The notes under the pieces: model-generated
Told to the model about the DNA's origin: nothing
The model's input: only the letters and a program-made list of their open reading frames with translations
The model's database searches: none
NCBI RefSeq assembly: GCF_002564005.1
Contig: NZ_PDJG01000001.1
Coordinates: 3,038,001-3,102,000, forward strand
Source of the DNA: Sanguibacter antarcticus
GTDB lineage: Bacteria; Actinomycetota; Actinomycetes; Actinomycetales; Cellulomonadaceae
DNA: 64,000 nt
Direction: 5' to 3'
Part shown: in pieces, positions 25,626 through 33,993 of the stretch
Position numbering within the stretch: position 1 is the stretch's first letter
Layout: each line of letters starts with the position of its first letter
Made by a program: the position numbers and the translations under genes

Positions 25626-25646
25626 TCACTGACCGTTGGTCGGTGA
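25626..25646 (-). terminator. terminator of the CopC-like gene
   Basis: On the minus strand TCACCGACC-AAC-GGTCAGTGA forms a 9-bp stem (one G-U pair) followed by ATTTCC. It lies 12 bases beyond the stop of the gene ending at 25658. Confidence 0.6.
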
Positions 25647-25657
25647 GGTTATCGGTA

Positions 25658-26284
25658 TTATCCGTTCCGATTCTTGCGCCACCTGGACCAGACCAGGACG
25701 CCGATCCCGGCGCAGAGGCCGAGCGTGCCGCCGATGATGATGCCAGGCCACGGGAGGGAGTCCTCGGTGTCGGTGTCAGCGTCAGCGGCGGTCGAGGTTG
25801 CCTCGGCGGACGGTTCCGGTGCGGTCGTCGATGTGTCGGTCGGTTCGGCGGAAGGGGACTCGAGGGGCTCCTCGAGCGCGGTCACCTCGGGAGCCGGGTC
25901 GACGGTGCTGGCGGGGTCTGCGACCGAGAAGGCGAAGGTGCCGTCGATCGGGTGGCCGTCGGCGGACACGACCCGCCAGGTGACGCCGTAGGGGCCGTTG
26001 GCGAGCGGCGGCATGTCGAAGGTCGCGCTCGCCCCGTCGATCGCGGGCACGCCGGCAGCGACCTGGGTTCCTGCGTCGTCGACGACGAGGACCTGGCTGC
26101 CGACGGCCTGGATCTCGTCGGTGAACGTCAGCGTGATCTGCGGGGGGCTGACGGTGAGCTCGGCGCCGTCGGCCGGGTCCGAGCTGATGATGCTGTCGTG
26201 CGCGCTGGCCGGCGCGAGGGAGACCGCCACGAGCCCGAAGGTGGCGAGGAGCAGGGCAAGGAGGCGTGCGACGTGGGTTCTCAC
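25658..26284 (-). CDS. CopC/YobA-domain copper-resistance-like protein, membrane anchored
   Basis: Exported protein of 208 residues. After a signal peptide cleaved before AHDSIISSDPADGAEL, the CopC beta-barrel runs to about residue 115, with the N-terminal His and the VVSADGHPIDGTF His that bind Cu2+ in CopC. A Ser/Thr/Glu/Pro linker and one C-terminal helix (GIIIGGTLGLCAGIGVLVW) ending in Arg/Lys anchor it. GTG at 26284 gives a normal signal peptide; the longer frame does not. It resembles the CopC at 32276 but has no copper genes beside it. Confidence 0.85.
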   Translation of the reverse strand: MRTHVARLLALLLATFGLVAVSLAPASAHDSIISSDPADGAELTVSPPQITLTFTDEIQAVGSQVLVVDDAGTQVAAGVPAIDGASATFDMPPLANGPYGVTWRVVSADGHPIDGTFAFSVADPASTVDPAPEVTALEEPLESPSAEPTDTSTTAPEPSAEATSTAADADTDTEDSLPWPGIIIGGTLGLCAGIGVLVWSRWRKNRNG

Positions 26285-26466
26285 AGCGTCCACCCTAACC
26301 GGGAGCCTCACGAATCCATCGGATGCGCACCCGGAGCCTGACGCGACCGTCGCCGCGTGGGCCGCAAGCGAGGTGGTGCGGCTCTTGCCCGTTGTGCGGC
26401 ATTCCCCTAGGGTGAACAGCGGGGTGACACGAGTCACCTGCGGAGACCTCAACGAAGAGAGTCGAC

Positions 26467-28422
26467 ATGTCACCAGCACGTCCGAGGCGCCGAGGGCGCC
26501 TCTCCCTCACGGTCGCGGCTGTCGCGACCGCAGCGCTCGTCACGTCCGGGGCTGCCGCCGCAGGCCCGGTAGCACCCGCGGTCGCAGACGTCTCGGCCAG
26601 CAGCACTTTCTCGGCCGGCCGCTCCACACCGTCCGTCGACCTCGGTGAGAACGTCATCGTCTTCGACGAGTCGATGGCGACCGCGGACATCGAGTCGCAG
26701 GCGAACGCGATCGCCGACGCCCAGGTCGACAACGAGATGGGCACCGCCCGCTGGAGCCTGCTGTTCAAGCCCGGCACCTACGGGACCGCCGCCGACCCGC
26801 TGCAGATCCGGGTCGGCTACTACACCGAGGTCGCCGGTCTCGGCGCGTCCCCGGCCGACGTCGTCATCAACGGCAAGATCGAGAGCTACAACCGCTGCCT
26901 CACCGCAGACAACTGCATCGCGCTGAACACCTTCTGGCGCTCGTTGTCGAACCTCACGCTCGACATCAGCGCCGAGGGACAGGACGGGTGCCGCGGGACG
27001 GCCAACTTCTGGGCCGTCTCCCAGGCTGTCTCGGTCCGTCGGCTCGACGTCCGTGCAGACGAGGGCGACCCGACCTTCTCGCTCATGGACTACTGCACGA
27101 ACGGCCCGCAGTACGCCTCGGGCGGGTTCATCGCCGACTCCCGCTTCGGCACCGTCGTCAACGGCTCCCAGCAGCAGTGGCTGACGCGCAACAGCGTCGT
27201 GGACGAGTGGAGCAACGGCGTCTGGAACCAGGTCTTCTCCGGGGTCGAGGGCGCGCCCGACGACGCCGGCTTCCCCGACCCGACGTACACGACCGTGGAC
27301 AACACCCCGGTGAGCCGCGAGAAGCCGTACCTCTTCGTCGACTCCCGTGGCGCCTACAAGGTCCGCGTGCCCCAGGCGCAGACCGAGAGCCGAGGGATCT
27401 CGTGGGCCGACGGCACGACCGCCGGGCGCAGCATCTCGCTCTCAGACTTCTACGTCGCGTCTCCTGGCGACTCGGTGAAGACCATCAACAGCCAGCTCGC
27501 ACGCGGCAAGAACCTCCTCCTCACCCCGGGCGTCTACGACGTAGACAGCAGCATCACGGTGAAGCGGGCGAACACCGTCGTCCTGGGCATGGGCCAGGCC
27601 ACGCTGACCGCGGTGGGAGGGTCCACCCCCTTGGTCGTCTCAGACGTCCCCGGGATCGTCGTCGCGGGAGTGACGATCGACGCGGGAACCGAGAAGTCTG
27701 ACGTGCTGCTCCAGGTCGGCAGCGTGCGCAACGGCAACGGCAACGGCAACAGCTCGTCGAGCTGGCTCCGCAAGATCACGACGCCTAACCCCATCACGCT
27801 CTCCGACGTCTACTTCCGCGTCGGTGGACCGCACGTCGGCAAGACCGACACCGCGATGCGGATCGACGCCGACGGCGTGCTCATCGACCACACCTGGGTG
27901 TGGCGTGCCGACCACGGCGTCGAAGGCTTCACGGACGGCGTGAACGGCGACACCGACCGGTGGAACACGAACACCGGCACCACCGGTGTCGTGGTCACCG
28001 GCGACGACGTGACCGCCACCGGCCTCTTCGTCGAGCACTTCCAGCAGCGCAACCTGCTCTGGGAGGGCGAGCGCGGGACAGTGATCCTGTTCCAGAACGA
28101 GCTGCCCTACGACCCGCCCACGCAGGCCGACTGGACCCAGCCCGACGGGACGCTCGGCTGGCCGGGATACACGGTGGCCGCTGACGTGGAGACCCACACG
28201 TTGTTCGGGGCAGGTGTCTACGTGTTCAACCAGAACAACCCCGACATCGTGACAGCGTCCGGCTTCTCGGTGCCGAGCACGCCCGGGGTCCAGCTGAACC
28301 ACGTCATGACCGTCAACCTCAACGCCGGGACCGTCCAGCACGTCGTCAACGACACCGGTGCACAGGTCGACTCGAGCGCACCGGGTGTGCCGAGCTTCGT
28401 CACGGTGTACCCGGAGCCGTGA
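26467..28422 (+). CDS. secreted right-handed beta-helix protein
   Basis: Exported protein of 651 residues with a signal peptide ending near AAAAGPVAPA. The body shows repeated beta-helix turns (VGYYTEVAGLGASPADVVIN, LARGKNLLLTPGVYDVDSSI, NTVVLGMGQATLTAVGG, VLIDHTWVWRADHGVEGF), like pectate-lyase-superfamily and GH55-type proteins; close relatives in actinobacteria are often labelled adenylyl cyclase or F5/8-type proteins without support. A polysaccharide-binding or -cleaving role is inference. The divergent LacI gene is 106 bases from its 3' end and convergent. No exporter or PTS gene is adjacent. Confidence 0.72.
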   Translation: MSPARPRRRGRLSLTVAAVATAALVTSGAAAAGPVAPAVADVSASSTFSAGRSTPSVDLGENVIVFDESMATADIESQANAIADAQVDNEMGTARWSLLFKPGTYGTAADPLQIRVGYYTEVAGLGASPADVVINGKIESYNRCLTADNCIALNTFWRSLSNLTLDISAEGQDGCRGTANFWAVSQAVSVRRLDVRADEGDPTFSLMDYCTNGPQYASGGFIADSRFGTVVNGSQQQWLTRNSVVDEWSNGVWNQVFSGVEGAPDDAGFPDPTYTTVDNTPVSREKPYLFVDSRGAYKVRVPQAQTESRGISWADGTTAGRSISLSDFYVASPGDSVKTINSQLARGKNLLLTPGVYDVDSSITVKRANTVVLGMGQATLTAVGGSTPLVVSDVPGIVVAGVTIDAGTEKSDVLLQVGSVRNGNGNGNSSSSWLRKITTPNPITLSDVYFRVGGPHVGKTDTAMRIDADGVLIDHTWVWRADHGVEGFTDGVNGDTDRWNTNTGTTGVVVTGDDVTATGLFVEHFQQRNLLWEGERGTVILFQNELPYDPPTQADWTQPDGTLGWPGYTVAADVETHTLFGAGVYVFNQNNPDIVTASGFSVPSTPGVQLNHVMTVNLNAGTVQHVVNDTGAQVDSSAPGVPSFVTVYPEP

Positions 28423-28460
28423 CCGACAGCTGACCGACAGCTGACCGACAGCTGATCGAC
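28420..28460. repeat. 11-bp tandem repeat beginning at the stop codon
   Basis: TGACCGACAGC occurs three times in succession (28420, 28431, 28442) with a decayed fourth copy, TGATCGAC. The first copy contains the stop codon of the beta-helix gene, so the repeat supplies in total four TGA triplets in shifting frames. Confidence 0.8.
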
Positions 28461-28471
28461 CGGACGACGCT

Positions 28472-28503
28472 GCGGGCCTGGTGGGACCTCCCACCGGGCC
28501 CGC
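28472..28503. terminator. bidirectional hairpin between convergent genes
   Basis: Fifteen-base arms at 28472-28486 and 28489-28503 (GCGGGCCTGGTGGGA against TCCCACCGGGCCCGC) pair with one G-U. Lies between the beta-helix gene and the convergent LacI regulator. Confidence 0.7.
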
Positions 28504-28528
28504 GGTGCGTCGTGACGCGCTCAGCCGG

Positions 28529-29509
28529 TCAGGTGGAGTCGCGTCCGACGACGGCGAGGACGTCCGGCGGCCAGGGCAGCCGGCCGTCGTCGCCGTCCAG
28601 GGCCGCGATCGTCGCGGCGGCCAGGTAGGCGGCCTGCAGCTCGATGGACTGGGAGATCGTGCTCAGCGCCGGGCACGCGAGCCGGGCAGCAGGGGTGTCG
28701 TCGACGCCGATGACCGCCACGTCGGTCGGGACCGCCATCCCTTCGGCTCGCAGCCCGGCGAGGACGGCGAGCGCCACGTCGTCGTTGTATGCGGCGACGG
28801 CGTCGGCCCCGGCGTCGTGCCAGATCGTCGCGGCGGAGCGGGCCGAGGCGACCTCGAGCTCGAGCGTGGCCACGACGGGTGCGGGCAGGCCTGCTGCTGT
28901 GCACGCCTCGGTGACGCCGACGAGGCGCGGCTCGGAGAACTCCGCGAGGCGAGAGTCGGTCGGCCCTGCCCAGCCGATCCGTCGACGCCCGCGTGCGACG
29001 AGGTGCTCGACCTGCATCTGGCCGATCCGGCGCTGGGAGACGGCGTACGACGTGGCGTCCGGGTGGCCTGCGTCGATCCGGGTGCCGACCACCCGGATGC
29101 CTGCTCGGCGCATCGACTGGACGTCCTGCGGGGCGAAGGCGGTGAGCCCCACGACGGTGTGCGGTGTGACGACCCGCCACAGGTCGGAGAGGGGGCGAGG
29201 GCCTCGGCCGTGGTGGACGAGGACGGACATGCCTCGCTCGGCGAGGTCGTCGGCGAGGTGGTCGAGGAGCGTGTCGATGACCGGGCCGATGGGCCAGTGG
29301 GGCAGCACGACGAGGACGAGGTCGCTGCGGCCGCGTCGCAGGGTGCGGGCTGCGGCGGACGGTGCGTAGCCGAGCTGTTCCGCTGCCTCGAGCACACGGC
29401 GGCGGGTGGCGTCGGAGATCGTCGTGCCCGAGCGGTCGTTGAGCACGTAGCTCACCGTGGTGCGTGACACGCCGCTGGCGTGCGCCACGTCCGCGCTGGT
29501 CACTGCCAC
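28529..29509 (-). CDS. LacI-family transcriptional regulator
   Basis: Repressor of 326 residues. The N-terminal helix-turn-helix is VTSADVAHASGVSRTTVSYV followed by the hinge helix SAAARTLRRGRS, and the periplasmic-binding-like sugar domain runs to the C-terminus (IGVDDTPAARLACPALSTIS). Start GTG at 29509; another GTG two codons in is also possible. The effector is probably a sugar, but no sugar operon adjoins it. Divergent from the GyrI-like gene. Confidence 0.92.
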   Translation of the reverse strand: MAVTSADVAHASGVSRTTVSYVLNDRSGTTISDATRRRVLEAAEQLGYAPSAAARTLRRGRSDLVLVVLPHWPIGPVIDTLLDHLADDLAERGMSVLVHHGRGPRPLSDLWRVVTPHTVVGLTAFAPQDVQSMRRAGIRVVGTRIDAGHPDATSYAVSQRRIGQMQVEHLVARGRRRIGWAGPTDSRLAEFSEPRLVGVTEACTAAGLPAPVVATLELEVASARSAATIWHDAGADAVAAYNDDVALAVLAGLRAEGMAVPTDVAVIGVDDTPAARLACPALSTISQSIELQAAYLAAATIAALDGDDGRLPWPPDVLAVVGRDST

Positions 29510-29667
29510 TGTGCCTCCTGCCCTAGATCCTCACCTCGACGATAGCTGCGTGGCGTGCGTCCGGACGTCACCGTGCGGCTGCTGAGCAGCCTGACCCGTG
29601 CCGCCGCGCCGGGCGGTGCGGGGTTTCCTATGCTGGCCATGACAGGTGCTCGTTCTCGAGGAGTGGG

Positions 29668-30315
29668 GTGACGGTCATCGACGACGTGGGGACGACGGCA
29701 GCCAAGTACGACATCAAGCGAGATCTCAAGGCCGTGTACTCGGCACCGACGACAGACTTCGTCCGTGTCTGCGTGCCACCGATCCAGTATCTCGCGGTCG
29801 ACGGTGCTGGTGACCCGAACACCGCGCCCGCGTATGCCGAGGCGATCGAGACTCTCTTCGGGCTGTCCTACGCCGTGAAGTTCGCGAGCAAGACGACGCT
29901 CGGTCGCGACTACGTGGTCGGTCCGCTCGAGGCGCTGTGGCGGTCGGGGGACCTGGGCGCGTTCGTGTCGCGCGACAAGGGCGCGTGGGAGTGGACGGCG
30001 ATGATCGCGCAGCCCGCGTGGATCACGGCGGAGCTCGTCGACACCGTCCACGCCCGGCTCGCCGCGACGAAGGATCTTCCCGCCTCGGAGCGGGTCCGGC
30101 TCGTCGTGCTCGACGAGGGGGACTCGCTGCAGATCCTCCACATAGGCTCCTACGACGACGAGGCGCCCACCCTGCACCGGCTCCACGAGGAGCACATGCC
30201 CGCGAACAGCCTCACGTTCGCCGGCGACCACCACGAGGTCTATCTCAGCGACGCGCGCCGCACCGCTCCCGCGCGGCTCAGGACGATCCTGCGGCAGCCG
30301 GTCGCGCCGCTCTGA
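29668..30315 (+). CDS. GyrI-like domain protein
   Basis: Protein of 215 residues with the GyrI-like small-molecule-binding fold (YDIKRDLKAVYSAPTTDF, PIQYLAVDGAGDPN, ALWR, VVLDEGDSLQILHIGSYDD, EVYLSD). Stand-alone members bind hydrophobic or cationic ligands or, in some cases, hydrolyse them. GTG at 29668 follows GAGGAG. Converges on the DyP gene. Ligand unknown. Confidence 0.85.
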   Translation: MTVIDDVGTTAAKYDIKRDLKAVYSAPTTDFVRVCVPPIQYLAVDGAGDPNTAPAYAEAIETLFGLSYAVKFASKTTLGRDYVVGPLEALWRSGDLGAFVSRDKGAWEWTAMIAQPAWITAELVDTVHARLAATKDLPASERVRLVVLDEGDSLQILHIGSYDDEAPTLHRLHEEHMPANSLTFAGDHHEVYLSDARRTAPARLRTILRQPVAPL

Positions 30316-30363
30316 CGACGAGCGACGTGCCGGCCGACGCCGGTGGCTCCTGGGCCTCGACGG

Positions 30364-31608
30364 TCACGCGAGGAGCGTGTCGCCGATGTATCCGCCCTCG
30401 GAGCAGCCGGGCGGGATCGCGAAGACGGCCGAGCCGATCGGGGTGGTCCACTGGTTGAGGAGGTCGAGCTCGTCGAGCCGACGCTGGAGGGGGACGTACT
30501 GGGCGTCGACGTCGACCTGGTAGGCGGCGAACAGGAGACCCGAGCTCGAGACGTCGTCCCCGGTGGGAGCGCCGTCGTAGCTGTACCCGCGGCGGAAGAT
30601 CCGCTGCGAGGTGTCCTCGGAGCGGGCCCGGCGCAGGTGGGAGAACTCCGGGATGACGGGGAAGCCGATCGCGGTGGTCGCGTCGAAGTCGGGCTCGTCG
30701 TGCTCGTCGGTGCCGGTGAGCGGTGCGCCGTGCGCGAGGAACCGCCCGGTGGACTGCTCTCGTCCGCTGCGGTCGAGGCGGTCCCAACCGTCGAGGTCCA
30801 TGCGGATCCGTCGCAGGACGAGGCTCGTCCCGCCGGCGAGCCACCCGTCGGCGATCCAGACGACGTCACCGAAGTCGGTCGTGGTCGGTGCGGGGTTGAC
30901 GGTGCCGTCGACCTGGCCGAAGAGGTTGCGCATGGTGGTGCCGGACTTCTCCGAGCCGTGGGCCCGACGGAAGCCGGTCTGGACCCAGCGCACCGTCGTG
31001 AAGCTGCGGGAGTCCTTGAGGAGCATCCGCTGGGCGTGGGCGACCGTCAGCGCGTCGTCGGCGCCGATGTGGACGAGGAGGTCCCCGCCGCTCCACGCGT
31101 CCTCGAGCTGGTCGATCGTGAACTCCGGCAGCGGACGCAGCCACTCGGGTGGCGCGGCGGCGTCTGTCGCTGCGCGACGGACGAGCTCGGGGCCGAACCC
31201 GAACGTCACGGTGAGGCGCGCGGGGATGCGGGCGAGCTCGGGCTCCGAGTCCGCGAGCGCCTCCATGCCCTGTGTCAGCCGTGCGGCGTCGTCGGTGAGC
31301 ACCTTCATGAGGCGGCGCAGGCTGTCACGGTCGACCTCGGGACGCAGGTCGAGCGCCAGGTAGGTCGCGTGCGCCTGGGGCGGGGTCTCGACCCCGGCTT
31401 GGTGGATGCCGTAGAAGTCGATCGTGCTGGCACCGTTGAGGGCCTGCTCGGCCTCGGTGGTCGGGGCGTCCGGGGTGTCGTCCTGTGCGAGCGCGTCCGC
31501 GCCGATCGCGGCGACAGCCCCGATCCCGGCGACAGCCCCTCCGAAGAGGAGCTGTCGCCGGGAGGGTCCGCCGCGACCAGGGGCGTGCGCCTGGTCGCGG
31601 GACGTCAT
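30364..31608 (-). CDS. DyP-type haem peroxidase, Tat-exported
   Basis: Protein of 414 residues. SRRQLLFGG near residue 17 is a twin-arginine signal, so the folded haem enzyme is exported. The DyP fingerprint GxxDG occurs as FGQVDGTVNP, and the axial haem His is likely in EFSHLRRA. Members use peroxide to oxidise dyes, lignin or metal-linked radicals. It is last in an operon with PCu(A)C, CopC and a membrane protein (ATGA overlap with PCu(A)C), the actinobacterial copper/DyP arrangement in which the peroxidase works with extracytoplasmic copper trafficking. EfeB-type haem deferrochelatase is the alternative. Confidence 0.9.
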   Translation of the reverse strand: MTSRDQAHAPGRGGPSRRQLLFGGAVAGIGAVAAIGADALAQDDTPDAPTTEAEQALNGASTIDFYGIHQAGVETPPQAHATYLALDLRPEVDRDSLRRLMKVLTDDAARLTQGMEALADSEPELARIPARLTVTFGFGPELVRRAATDAAAPPEWLRPLPEFTIDQLEDAWSGGDLLVHIGADDALTVAHAQRMLLKDSRSFTTVRWVQTGFRRAHGSEKSGTTMRNLFGQVDGTVNPAPTTTDFGDVVWIADGWLAGGTSLVLRRIRMDLDGWDRLDRSGREQSTGRFLAHGAPLTGTDEHDEPDFDATTAIGFPVIPEFSHLRRARSEDTSQRIFRRGYSYDGAPTGDDVSSSGLLFAAYQVDVDAQYVPLQRRLDELDLLNQWTTPIGSAVFAIPPGCSEGGYIGDTLLA

Positions 31609-32210
31609 TCGTTCATGTCCGTCTCGGACGGGGTCGCGTCGGTCATGTCGCCCATGTCGCTCATCTCGTCGTCTGCGCCTTCGTAGTTCTCGTTCGCGCC
31701 CGAGTAGTCCTTGGCGGGCGCCGTGAACTCGACGGTGGAGTCGTCGGAGAAGGTCAGCGTGAAGGTGATCTCGTCACCGGCCGTGACCGGGTCGACGAGG
31801 TCCATGAGCATGATGTGGTTGCCGCCCGGCGCGAGCATCAGGTCGCCGCCCGCGGGGATGGTGAAGCCGCCGTCCTTCGCGCGCATGGCCATCTCGCCGT
31901 CCTCGTTCTCCACGGTCTCGTGCAGCTCGACCATGCTGGACGCTGCGGTGGTGGCGGAGGTCACGGTGACGTCTTCGGTGCCGGAGTTCTTGAGGTCGCC
32001 GAAGGCAGCCGACATCCCCTCGTCGGCAGCCTTGACCCAGGCGTTCTCGATGGTCACGGACTCGGCGGCGGTGCTCGCCGTGGTCGCGGCAGGAGCGTCG
32101 GACGATGCCGCCGGGGACTCGGTCGTCGTGTCGGAGCTGCTGCACCCGGCCAGGGCGAGGAGGGCGACGGTGGCCAGGGCGACGGTGGGCTTGGTCAGGC
32201 GTGCAGACAT
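31605..32210 (-). CDS. PCu(A)C copper chaperone lipoprotein
   Basis: Exported lipoprotein of 201 residues; lipobox LALAGC (Cys about residue 23). The PCu(A)C copper motif H(M)x10Mx21HxM is seen as VELHETVENEDGEMAM followed by GGNHIMLMDL. It binds Cu(I) outside the membrane and delivers it to cytochrome oxidase or other copper sites. The Met/Asp-rich C-terminus (EMSDMGDM) may add copper ligands. Overlaps the DyP start in ATGA. Confidence 0.9.
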   Translation of the reverse strand: MSARLTKPTVALATVALLALAGCSSSDTTTESPAASSDAPAATTASTAAESVTIENAWVKAADEGMSAAFGDLKNSGTEDVTVTSATTAASSMVELHETVENEDGEMAMRAKDGGFTIPAGGDLMLAPGGNHIMLMDLVDPVTAGDEITFTLTFSDDSTVEFTAPAKDYSGANENYEGADDEMSDMGDMTDATPSETDMNE

Positions 32211-32275
32211 GTGAGTCTCCTTCGGTAGGGGTGAAGCAGGAAGAGCACGCAGGACCGGTGCGGTCCGGCGGAGGG

Positions 32276-32932
32276 TCACGAGGGGTCGCCGGGCTGGTTG
32301 GGAGGACGACGGCGCACGAGACGCGGCACCCCCCAGAAGAGGGCGGTCGCGACGAGCGCGCCCGCCGCACCGACGACGACGGGCCGGACCCACGACGGCG
32401 ACGTCGAGGTGTCCGTGGTGGTGCTGGCGGCGGCGTCAGCAGAGGGTGCCTCCGACGCCTCGGTGTCTGGCGCGGACCCCTCGGCGTCAGGCGCCGTCGC
32501 GGACGGCGGAGCGGTGTCCGTCGTGCCGGTCGTGCCAGCGGCCTGGGCGTCGCCGACGGTGAAGGGGACGACGCCGGAGATCGGGTGACCGTCGGCCGAC
32601 ACGACGCGCCAGCGCACCTCGTACGACCCGTCCGGGATGTCGTCTGCCAGCGGCACGACGAGGTCGGCGTCCTCGATCGTGGGGTCACCGTCGGTCCAGG
32701 TGGCACCGCTGTCGTCGGTGACGATCACCGCGGGGCCGATGGTGAGGATGTCGTCCGAGAACGTCAACGTCACGTACGTCGGGGCGACGTCGAGATGCTC
32801 CCCCTCACCAGGGGAGCTGTCGAGCAGCTCGTCGTGCGCGCTGGCTGACGGTGCGCCGACCGTGACGAGGAACGCGAGGAGCGCTCCGGTCCCGGCCGTG
32901 CGCAGGGCAGCGCGAGGTGGATGAACAGTCAT
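32276..32932 (-). CDS. copC: CopC-domain copper-binding protein, membrane anchored
   Basis: Exported protein of 218 residues. Signal peptide cleaved before AHDELLDSSPGEGEHLDVAP gives the N-terminal His typical of Cu(II)-binding CopC; VVSADGHPISGVVPF holds the second His. A Ser/Thr/Asp linker and a C-terminal helix follow. It sits between the membrane protein (33165) and PCu(A)C in the copper operon. Confidence 0.88.
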   Translation of the reverse strand: MTVHPPRAALRTAGTGALLAFLVTVGAPSASAHDELLDSSPGEGEHLDVAPTYVTLTFSDDILTIGPAVIVTDDSGATWTDGDPTIEDADLVVPLADDIPDGSYEVRWRVVSADGHPISGVVPFTVGDAQAAGTTGTTDTAPPSATAPDAEGSAPDTEASEAPSADAAASTTTDTSTSPSWVRPVVVGAAGALVATALFWGVPRLVRRRPPNQPGDPS

Positions 32933-33164
32933 GTCGGGTACGACCTTCGGTGGAAGGTCCGCGCACGGCGCAGCGACAGCGAGCAGCCGTCGACGACCGC
33001 CCAGACCGCCCGGTGCTCCGTCAGGGGAGGGTGGGCGTCCGGTCGTTCACCTGTCGGTGCTCTTCAGCCGGAGGTCTGTGGCGCTGTGCGCAGACACGTC
33101 AGGACAGCACGACCGGTCCGGGGCACGACGGTGTCGCGCCACGACGGCGGGTGCTGTGTGGGAC

Positions 33165-33821
33165 TCAGACCAACGACAGGACGGGTGGGCCGCGACGGAC
33201 CACACCGGAGGACATCACCGGCAGGGCGACCGGCACCCAGGTCCCCGCGGCGCTCGCCAGCGCGGTGCGCGGGTGCGCCGGCAGAGCGGCGACCCGGACG
33301 ACCGGCGGCAAGAGGAACGCAGCGACACGGCTGGACAGACGCGTGAGACGCGACAGGACGGCTTCGCCCCGCTGCAGGACGACGATCGTCACGACGCCCG
33401 CGAGCGCGTGGGCGAGCCACATCCACCCGGCGCTGTGCCCGGCATGGGCCATCGACCCGGTCGTCGAGCTGAGGACGACGAGCGCTGACTGTGCGTCGTG
33501 ACCGGCGTGCAGCCCTCCGTCGCCGACGACCTGGGCCGTCCCGGTCGTCCCGAGGACGAAGAGCGTGTGGAAGAGGATCTGGCTCAGCGCCACCGACCCT
33601 GTGAGGCGCAGCCACGAGCGGCGCAGCCCCGCGAGGGCGACGCAGGCCGAGGTCGCGAGCAGGAGGGGGACCGCGATGCCGAGGATGCCTGGCACCGTGC
33701 CGCCGGCGAGGACGTGCGAGAGGAGCGCGACGAACGTCGAGAAGGCAGCCGCGACGAAGCCGTGCGTCGCGCGGGACGCGCGCGAAGGCGTGCCTAGCAC
33801 GCTTGTGCCCCGACTGCTCAT
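33165..33821 (-). CDS. membrane protein of the copper/DyP operon
   Basis: Protein of 218 residues with about five helices (FVAAAFSTFVALLSHVLAGG, VPGILGIAVPLLLATSACVA and others) and a His/Met-rich external loop (GGLHAGHDAQ, SMAHAGHSAGWMW) suited to copper. No named family recognised. It heads the operon, and a TAGGAT hexamer ends 8 bases before the ATG, consistent with leaderless transcription. Its C-terminal third is basic and less hydrophobic. Confidence 0.72.
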   Translation of the reverse strand: MSSRGTSVLGTPSRASRATHGFVAAAFSTFVALLSHVLAGGTVPGILGIAVPLLLATSACVALAGLRRSWLRLTGSVALSQILFHTLFVLGTTGTAQVVGDGGLHAGHDAQSALVVLSSTTGSMAHAGHSAGWMWLAHALAGVVTIVVLQRGEAVLSRLTRLSSRVAAFLLPPVVRVAALPAHPRTALASAAGTWVPVALPVMSSGVVRRGPPVLSLV

Positions 33822-33823
33822 GA

Positions 33824-33836
33824 CCTAGATCCTAGG
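33824..33836 (-). promoter_or_regulatory. palindrome and -10-like element of the copper/DyP operon
   Basis: The minus strand reads CCTAGGATCTAGG, a palindrome (CCTAG/CTAGG with centre GAT) containing TAGGAT seven bases before the ATG at 33821. A promoter for leaderless mRNA overlapped by an operator would fit; the binding protein is unknown and the site is not a CsoR box. Confidence 0.45.
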
Positions 33837-33993
33837 CGATCGATCTCACGAGACACCGTTCGTTCCCAGACCGTGACCGATGCCACAACCTGGTCGAGCG
33901 CGTCTCGAGAAGCCTCGGGACGCGCTCGGACCGGGTCGCGGCACGCTCTGGGAAACCGACGCGACCCGGCGAGGGCCCCGACCGCAGGCGGTG

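Noticed and set aside
25658..26479. Longer start for the CopC-like gene
   Set aside because: The added 65 residues would put the signal peptide in the middle; GTG at 26284 gives a normal leader.
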